Shown: positions 57,521 through 64,000 of the stretch, in pieces
Layout of the letters: every line of letters begins with the position of its first letter
Position numbering within the stretch: position 1 is the stretch's first letter
Assembly (NCBI GenBank): GCA_026936325.1
Contig: JAPTHN010000005.1
Location: 60,689,514-60,753,513 of the forward strand
Reading direction: 5' to 3'
DNA length: 64,000 nucleotides
Source of the DNA: Platynereis dumerilii
Taxonomy: Eukaryota; Annelida; Polychaeta; Phyllodocida; Nereididae
Notes under the pieces: generated by a model
Databases searched by the model: none
Seen by the model: only the letters and a program-made list of their open reading frames with translations
What the model was told of the DNA's origin: nothing
Position numbers and translations under genes: made by a program

Positions 57521-59824
57521 GAATAGTTGGTCAACAAGACCTGTCACCCCGATGTTGTTGTCCTCCTTACTGTCTTCATGGCTCACGGCCTCAAAATATG
57601 AAGGCGCTTTTTTTCAAAGCATCACCAAGTTTAGACGGCCATATTGAATTTTTAACTGGAGATAATACAAGTCAAACTTCACAAAAAGGATCCTTTTTGT
57701 CTTGTTTCTAAGGCCTGAAAATATGAATTTGTTATGACTTAGCTAAACCTTTCATTTCGACTGAAGTTAGAAAAATTCCAAATTTTGAAAAATTTGCTTC
57801 CTCACCCTGTATTTCATTAATTCTGTTTCGAAGAGGGCATAAAAATCATACGCCATAGAGTGTTTGTCTCTGTTTGGGGCATACCAGATGGTTCTTTCCT
57901 GTTCAGCACTGCTTTCAAAGCTTTGAAGATTATCTTTGAGTCCTGTACATGAACTCAACCATATTTTTTCAATTATTTATGACTCCTGCAGATTCAGGAA
58001 TGTGATTATTCTTACCTAAAAAACTATACTGACATGTGGTATTTCTTGTATCTTTATCCCTAGCACTTTTTGTAGGGACCATCTCAGATCTGTGATACAA
58101 GCTCCAAATAATGAAAGACTTTACATTGAAGGTCCCTAACTAATGGGACAAAAATATCCAGGCAAGTGCTATTTGTCATCAATTATTATGCATTGCAGTG
58201 GGGTAGCTTCTATGTTTCTGGAGGGGAGATACTTTCCCTGTAGCAGGAGTACTCTCCTAATTGACCTCCAATTTTAGGAGGGAACTCATGTGACAGGGGA
58301 GGTATCTGTGAATACAATTTACAAATTTAGTATATATTGCCCCCTCTTGATACACAGTAGCTACACCAGAGAGGCAACAGCCACTCAACCATGACCATGG
58401 TGTTCACTGGTCATGGTTGAATGATCGGGGACCATCTCCAAAGCACTCCTGGAGCATATCCCATAGAGATTGAGGAAATTGGTCAAATATAGCCTACTAA
58501 GTTTATAATGATTTTGGATCATATAACAGAAGTGTACAAAAGTGTTGTCATAGAAATTTCATGTTCATGACAACAAATATAAAAGGGCTTCTCATTGCTT
58601 GGTTTGCTGTCTGTGTTTATAACACTTATAATTAGGCATGCATTTAATCCTGAAGTAACATGCAGTAGGTTTGTCAAATCACATGTCAGTAGGTAAATTG
58701 GAGGTATAGATGTAACTACGCACACACATATTTATAATCAATTGAATATTTGGAAAATAAGATATGTGTTTCAAGAAACCTCACATTACATACAAAGGTC
58801 CCTACAATATTTTTTTTTTTTAAGAATTTCTTTTTATAAAATGACTAGCATTATACCCGTGAAAATGGGGGGTGCAGGGGGGGGGGGAAATATCAAACAT
58901 ACATTTTGAACAGAAAACATAGCCTATGTCCTTCTAGTGGGTGAGAAATGGTTGCACACCAGTTTTTGTGTGTGTATGGGCACCCTATACTTTGGCTGGT
59001 TAAGACGAAGGCGTCCATGAATTTATTGTTGGAATCATTTTGGTATGCTGCAACTTGGGATTTTTTACATCATAATCATTTCCATCTTATCTATTTAACA
59101 TGTATTTCGATTATAACTTATGTCTCAATTCAATTCTGGCTTTTGTTCTATTGGGGTAATTAATCAAATATACATTGCCGAATGAGTATCGGCATGCTTC
59201 TAAATCATTGATGACACCATTAATAATGGGCCATTTGACTTTGAGTCAAATTCTTCTCCCCGACCGACATATACGCATTCCTTGGCCCAAGGTCTATGCT
59301 GAATGTGTCTTAAGATCCATTGGGATATCCAATTTGTTTATAATAGTTTGTCTAAACAGATCAACATGCATGCTTTTGCTATAGTTTATCATCAGATTCA
59401 GTGGGTTCTTCTTTCCTGACTTGAGTAACGTTTATCGGTATAACTTGAATTCAGCTTGGTACAAGAAACTTCCTGGTTTGGTCCCTCGTTTGTCGCTGTC
59501 ACTTCGTTGCTTGTGGTAGTTGTGTAACTAGTATCATCTTTATGTCCTGACTGATCATCGCTTTTGTTGCATCGATTATCGTAGTGCTAGCATTCCAAAT
59601 TTGATCCCTTACCAACAGTTCACTGCATTGGAGCCACATAAGAGAAGGACAATATCAAAAGGGCCACTGATTGCGTAGGTGACAGATGTCATCAAACCAC
59701 CAAGGTCCTCGCATTCTGTATGATATGATTCTTATGGGTCCCTGTCCACACACTTTATGAGCCGCAATTGGATTGGTTGACCCATCATGAATGATGATGC
59801 CTATGGCTACTTTTTGACTGACAT

Positions 59825-60025
59825 TTAATTTAATTTCGTGGAATTGAGGTTACTATCTGTCACCTGTTCCATGAGTAACCCCTTTTCAACCTCAAGGTCA
59901 CTCAATTGATCTTTCATATTGTCAAGCTTGGCGTGAAGATCGTCGCCATTTTTCAGGACTTCATTGATAGCCTTCAGGTCGTTCATTTCCGTGAGAGGGT
60001 TGTCTCTTTCATTTATCCAGTTCAT
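59825..60025 (-). other. Short open frame with coiled-coil-like composition, unknown
   Basis: A 66-aa frame, rich in Leu, Asp, Glu, Lys and Asn, with heptad-like spacing (LKAINEVLKNGDDLHAKLDN). Composition suggests protein-coding ancestry, but there is no clear start context or splice site and I recognise no family. Possibly a gene fragment. Confidence 0.3.
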
Positions 60026-60505
60026 CTTCGAGTGTCTTCAACTCTCAAGCTTCATCCACTCCTTCAGTTTTTAAAAATGTCTTTTTCTTATTTACAAACA
60101 GTTCTTTATTTACACCGAATTGTCTGTTAAATAAAACAATTTGTTGAATTTGAGGGTTGATCTCCTTCATTACGGGAAATTTTGGGATAGTGACAAGCCA
60201 AGTTGCCACACTCGATGATTAATTTGTTACTTTCAATAATTATATTAAATACTTTTTTTGTAATGCATTAATTAGTGGTCAAAATCATGGACTCAAGCAC
60301 GCAATCATGTTTTTGAAAATTTCGATTAACATATCACCCGTATGAAGCTGATCAATTTGAAAATGTCAGTTAATGCATGAATAATTTTATATCATATGCC
60401 AGTTCTACTTTTGATGTGGGGAGGTTGGCATTTGTCCAAAGGCTATCCTGCCCCTTAATTTGCCACCTGACAGACTACTTTTGGGTCTAAAATGCTAGTT
60501 ATTTT

Positions 60506-60511
60506 TTTATT
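60506..60511 (-). terminator. Candidate polyadenylation signal AATAAA
   Basis: AATAAA on the minus strand begins only about 5 bases after the stop codon of the PAN gene (TAA at 60517-60519), implying a very short 3' UTR if used. Confidence 0.4.
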
Positions 60512-60516
60512 TCAGT

Positions 60517-60954
60517 TTAGTCATTCTGATATTTATATTCTGTACATTCAGCCCAAGCTTCACCAGTCCAGAAGCCCTCTACAGCACTGCGACCAGGAGA
60601 AGCGATGTAATGACCAAAACTGCAGGTGACTGGAATTACTTTGTAACACAACCAGTAGCTGTAATAATGCCTCATAATGATCCTATAGGCGGAACCATCT
60701 GACTTCCTGTACACCGGGTATCCTCCACATATTTGTCTTCTTATCACGGTGTATTCGCCCTGGCAATTTTTGATGACTGTGTTATTGAAATGGAATTTCT
60801 TGCAGATTCTTTGCTCCTGAAACAAATTTGAACCTTTATAGCTCAAAAGTACTGAGCCTGGAGCGGCTGAGTTCATCACAATAATATACACAGCGTAATC
60901 ATGGCTTCGGGGTAGAGTAGTAAGAGAACCGTCACAGACTCCCGACATCGCTTT
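60517..60954 (-). CDS. Secreted PAN/Apple protein, coding exon 2 of 2 (C-terminal domain)
   Basis: Opens at acceptor CACTTTTCAG|AAAGCG in phase 0, matching the phase-0 donor of the exon at 62302. It encodes 145 aa. The last 80 or so residues (from CQGEY) have the layout of an extracellular module common in invertebrate secreted proteins: C-x-G-x-Y, then GGYPVYRKSDGSAYRI, an aromatic stretch (HYYSYWLCYK), GHYIASPG, and a W-x-G-x-x-W end before the terminus (EYKYQND). I recognise the pattern but cannot give it a family name. The preceding 60 residues have scattered Cys. The first codons and the acceptor itself match the GACTCC-rich MITE at 55261, see findings. Together with exon 1 the protein is 246 aa. 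Confidence 0.72.
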   Translation of the reverse strand, partial: KAMSGVCDGSLTTLPRSHDYAVYIIVMNSAAPGSVLLSYKGSNLFQEQRICKKFHFNNTVIKNCQGEYTVIRRQICGGYPVYRKSDGSAYRIIMRHYYSYWLCYKVIPVTCSFGHYIASPGRSAVEGFWTGEAWAECTEYKYQND

Positions 60955-61030
60955 CTGAAAAGTGACTCCGACTCCTTAGGTCTCCTGAATTACAACTCTA
61001 AACAGCATTATTGCACCCAAATTTTACATG
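60937..61030 (+). mobile_element. Fragment of the GACTCC-rich hAT MITE at an exon boundary
   Basis: GACTCCCGAC, CTTTCTGAAAAGTGACTCC, GACTCCTTAG and CTCCTGAATTAC match in order the element at 55300-55375 (CTTTCTGAAAAATGACTCC, GACTCCTTAG, CTCCAGAATTAC). No target duplication or outer ends remain. It covers the exon-2 acceptor of the PAN gene (60955-60956). Confidence 0.75.
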
Positions 61031-61227
61031 GCTAAGGGGGTTAAAAGTGTATAACTGTAAGACATGCATAAAAACAAGATAATATTTAAAACAGAATCTT
61101 ATTTTCATTAAATTAAGATTCATAAACATAATGGAGAGCCATTGGCACTTTGCAAACAAACTTAACCATGTTCATTCTAAAGAATGAAATGTAATCAGTT
61201 TCTGATTGAATAGATAAAGTCAAAATT

Positions 61228-62168
61228 AGGGTGATGCAGATTGCGCACAAAAAAATTAACTTTTGAATTTTCAATGGGGCATCCCCCAAATATGTTCCAA
61301 TATATGAAAAAAAAATTCAGTAAAAATTTGAGCCAAATCGGACAAATTTTAGAGGGTGCTACCGCAATTTGAAATATATCATTGTACTGCAATGGATGAA
61401 ATCCCAGTTTTATGGGTGATAGGTGAAGGAAGTGATCCTACCACTAGAGTGTTGGTAATTTTATTCCTATTTAAGCTTTCCACTATTCTCATCACAAATC
61501 CACTCATATTTTGTCAATATCCGGTCATTTCAGGCTACAGGGCACTCCTAAACCAAAAAAGTTTGCCAGACTTTTAGAGCATTAAGGTTAGATTCAGTAT
61601 TCAGTAACATAATCAGGAATATAGGTACACAAATTTAAGTTACACCATCTTATTAAGCAGGGAAAGAGCTTTAATTTGGATACCAACATTACTATGTTGC
61701 TATATTCTACAGTATTACAGCAGTGCTTTGAATATTGGGAATTTCCGTAAATAATTGTTAATGACAAATAAGCAAATTCAGCAGGGTCAGATGGTCAGAG
61801 TATAGCATTTCTGTAACATGGAAACTAGTAATGTTATTAAATACCGCAAATTTGGTATATTTTTACTATTCTATCTTTTATTTATAAGTCTGGTGGTAGC
61901 AGCATGGAGAAGTCAAAAGTAATCCAAATTTGCATTGATCCGCTGTTCTTACAACCAGACCCAAAAATTATGACCTTGCCGCATTGGTTTGGTGCACCAG
62001 GTATAGTTGAACTCACTACATGCCAAATAATTGGATATTTTTGCATTGAATACCAATGTTAATTTTCATGATGCGATAGCACCCTCTAATTTTTGTCCGA
62101 TTGAGCTCAAATTTTTACTGAATTTTGCCCCATTAACATTTGAAAGCTTCACTTTTTTGCATCACCCT
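61228..62168. mobile_element. 941-bp MITE in the PAN-gene intron, ends AGGGTGATGCA
   Basis: The left AGGGTGATGCA and right TGCATCACCCT are inverted ends. The arms pair again at AATTCAGTAAAAATTTGAGC and at CGGACAAA...TTAGAGGGTGCTA, giving about 130 bp of imperfect inverted repeat. No target duplication could be fixed. No coding region recognised. Confidence 0.75.
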
Positions 62169-62180
62169 GACCTATATATT

Positions 62181-62285
62181 ATACACCTCATACATGTAGT
62201 GGTGTAAGAATTTATATACACCTCATACATGTAGTGGTGTAAGAATTTATATACACCTCATACATGTAGTGGTGTAAGAATTTAT
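62181..62285. repeat. Three perfect 35-bp tandem repeats beside a splice donor
   Basis: Units start at 62181, 62216 and 62251, each holding ACACCTCATACATGTAGTGG and ending AAGAATTTAT. Each unit is itself a weak hairpin (ACACC...GGTGT). The array ends 16 bp inside the intron from the exon-1 donor at 62301. Confidence 0.95.
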
Positions 62286-62301
62286 GTTATGAATCACTCA
62301 C

Positions 62302-62604
62302 CGGAATATATCGTCTGGTGTAGTTGACAGTGAGACAGTCACTGTACATTTTGTTGCTGACCAAATTGCAAGTTGTGCTATTTCCTTCTTCTTTTATGTC
62401 AAAAGACTGACATCGGATATTCGACTTGCAATGCATCGCACAAATTCCAGGTGACATATTTGGATAGGAGGCCAAAATTAGGTAAGAGTACATGCTTTTT
62501 ACCCCTGGATCACATGAGTTATAATACATATCAGTTGAGTGACTTACTTTCACAAATAATATAATTATACAAAAAGTGATTGTGAAATTGGTCCTTTTCA
62601 TCAT
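62302..62604 (-). CDS. Secreted PAN/Apple protein, coding exon 1 of 2
   Basis: Encodes residues 1-101. The ATG (62602-62604, followed by a second ATG) lies 10 bases after acceptor TGTAATTTCAG, so an untranslated exon exists upstream (higher coordinates). Residues 1-23 form a signal peptide (FTITFCIIILFVKVSHS). Residues 31-90 form a PAN/Apple-type module with Cys at 31, 55, 59, 65, 79 and 90 and the usual LASYPNMSPGICAMHC and CQSF patterns. Sequons lie at 6, 75 and 94. PAN/Apple domains bind proteins or carbohydrates outside the cell. The exon ends after a complete codon at donor CCG|GTGAGT. Reading through the donor meets a stop five codons later, supporting splicing to 60954. Confidence 0.8.
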
Positions 62605-62614
62605 TTTTGAATGC

Positions 62615-63715
62615 CTGAAATTACAGAAATATTGTTAGTTTATGATGTCAATTTGTCAAAGCTAGTCCATATGTCACAATCGCATGTTGGGTGTGGACTA
62701 AGTTATAAATTATGCGCTTGGTACAAGAACATGGAGCTAGTAAAGGGCAAAAAGATCAAAATGGGATTAAAAAATTAATGCAATAAAGACCATCTTATTC
62801 TAAACAACGGGTTTCTCGGGCCTAGGCATGGTCTGTTCATGAAAAAAATTATAAAAATTGTTTTACTACCTACTGGTTTTTCCTTTACAACGCCGGTGTC
62901 TCGTCTGATCTTCAGTTGCTAGCAGCATATACGATACGGCTTATATTGGAAAAGATCATAAGGACACCATTGATATAGGCCTACCATGACATTGGTGCCA
63001 AATGAATCATTTATTTCAGCTATCAGAAATTTCACAACGGCATCCACTCTTGGTTATTTAACTCCTGTTGTTGCAAAAGAATAATCAATTTTATTTGCGG
63101 TCATTTTTTTCCCTGAAGAATAGGAAGAGTGCACCAGTGAACAATGCGACCATAAGCCATTGACAATAGATTTAAGTGGGTGTGAGTGGGATGTTCTTGA
63201 AAAAATTGATTTTTTATTTAGATGTTTTAAGTTACACAACAAGTAGCATTGATCTTCTAAAAGAAACTGAGCATAATATTGGGAAAATAATAAGTAAACA
63301 ACATAGCTTTTTGAATGTCATTTTTAAAGTTAAATTTTGAATCATTTTATCAATTTCGACAACTCACCAATTATATGGTAATCATTTGTCATGCCTCAAC
63401 AACACTGAATGGTAGGAGTCATAACCAGTCAGCTGTGTTTCTCGATAATTAAACACAGAATCACAAACGTGTAATTAATATGTATTGAAATGTTATTAGT
63501 GTGAAGTTTAAATTCTTTGCTTTTATTATGTTGCGATGATAGCCACAATTTGTGCATTAGTTGACGGCTCCATCCTTTTCGTTGAGTAGAGGCTAATTGT
63601 CCGATGAATGTGCTCTGAAAATTTGAAAATTGTTGTGAAAGTTAGGATTGATTTTTTGTTCTTTCATCGAAATATCTGTGGAAACGACAAAAAAATTTCA
63701 AGCAAAACACTGCTA
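62615..63715. other. Upstream flank of the PAN gene, nothing recognised
   Basis: Should hold the untranslated first exon and promoter of the minus-strand PAN gene. I could not locate them. AT-rich with no repeat recognised. Confidence 0.4.
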
Positions 63716-63721
63716 GATCAT

Positions 63722-63870
63722 TGCATTTTTGGCCTAGTGGTAGCGTGCTGGGCTGCCAATCGCTTGGTCCAGGGTTCGAATCCAGCTCATGCCGGTTCAC
63801 CTGGGCCTATGTTGGATCGACGGCTGCTTCAATCATCCTTCTCCTCATTGCCATGTCCTAATGGGCCATT
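63722..63870 (+). mobile_element. tRNA-Gly-like SINE (family B), best head copy
   Basis: GCATTTTTGGCCTAGTGGTA, then GGGCTGCCAATC (loop with anticodon GCC) and B box GGGTTCGAATCC give a tRNA-Gly(GCC)-like head. The 5' GCAT-start and A box TGGCCTAGTGG also fit. The body (TTCAATCATCCTTCTCCTCA) matches 36290 and 44300. Mismatched acceptor arms and the attached body mean this is a SINE, not a working tRNA gene. The tail past 63870 diverges from the other copies. Confidence 0.72.
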
Positions 63871-64000
63871 CTCAAATTTCGGGACAAAGGGTATAGCAAA
63901 AATGTCCTGTAACGGAGGGGACATTGAGGTAACAGAGTGAAATTTTGATGTAAAAAAACAACTGTAGGAACAACAACAAAAGGAAAAACAATAAAATATT

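Larger units (their letters stand above)
55826..60505. other. Region between the cadherin and PAN genes
   Basis: Contains a mini-MITE (56211-56269), the mariner transposase remnant (56690-57520) and a short coiled-coil-like frame (59825-60025). Otherwise no recognised gene. A G-run lies at about 58879-58887. Confidence 0.45.

Noticed and set aside
58072-58808. Possible MITE with TTGTAGGGACC / GGTCCCTACAA ends
   Set aside because: Only about 11 bp are inverted, with no further pairing and no target duplication.
62181-62285. CRISPR-like short repeats
   Set aside because: The units are contiguous without spacers, in a eukaryotic intron. This is an ordinary tandem repeat.
63608-63940. 110-aa plus-strand open frame
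   Set aside because: Runs through the tRNA-Gly-like SINE.

Overview
The window looks like nuclear DNA from a metazoan, most likely a marine invertebrate. It is AT-rich and gene-poor, with spliced genes (GT-AG introns and coding exons that open just after a 3' splice site), a protocadherin-type cadherin, a secreted PAN/Apple protein, tRNA-derived SINEs, LINEs and many hAT, Tc1/mariner and Harbinger-type MITEs. The palindrome TAGGCCTA is strongly over-represented. An invertebrate deuterostome (echinoderm, hemichordate or cephalochordate) is my best guess, but nothing here fixes the phylum.

Layout. 1-18200: three diverged head-to-tail copies of a non-coding unit of about 4.4 kb. Later insertions interrupt them: a nested hAT MITE and a TA-flanked MITE in copy 1; a CR1/L2-type LINE, a tRNA-SINE, a Harbinger-like MITE, an 881-bp palindromic-ended element and a 207-bp hairpin MITE in copy 3. 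18200-26160: mostly unrecognised sequence with several hAT-type MITEs. 26165-29539: a two-exon plus-strand gene for an unrecognised 182-aa protein. Its 2.8-kb intron holds a dispersed array of the motif GTGACGGAATGACA in both orientations. 29540-33470: two small MITEs, a promoter-like patch and a tRNA-SINE. 33473-39509: a 6.0-kb element with long terminal inverted repeats and many YY1-like AAGATGGCGGCC motifs. 40086-42567: another SINE copy and two MITEs. 44660-51090: a probable large repetitive block that contains an ORF1-only (HAL1-like) LINE, 48800-50309, with a perfect 13-bp target duplication. 51369-52546: a Tc1/mariner-like element with arms of roughly 400 bp.

53858-55105: a plus-strand gene for a short three-domain protocadherin-like protein with a C-terminal hydrophobic tail. 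55261-55817: a GACTCC-rich hAT MITE. 56690-57520: a decayed mariner-type transposase. 60517-62604: a minus-strand two-exon gene for a secreted PAN/Apple protein. The 3' splice site of its second coding exon appears to come from a fragment of the same GACTCC-rich MITE family. A tRNA-Gly-like SINE lies at the right edge.

The three host genes do not form an obvious pathway. Two encode secreted or cell-surface proteins. The SINE at 32857 and 40099 and the ORF1-only LINE share a 3' tail, so they were probably copied by the same reverse transcriptase. I saw no CRISPR array, no rRNA, no functional tRNA gene, and no convincing retrovirus, LTR element or Polinton.
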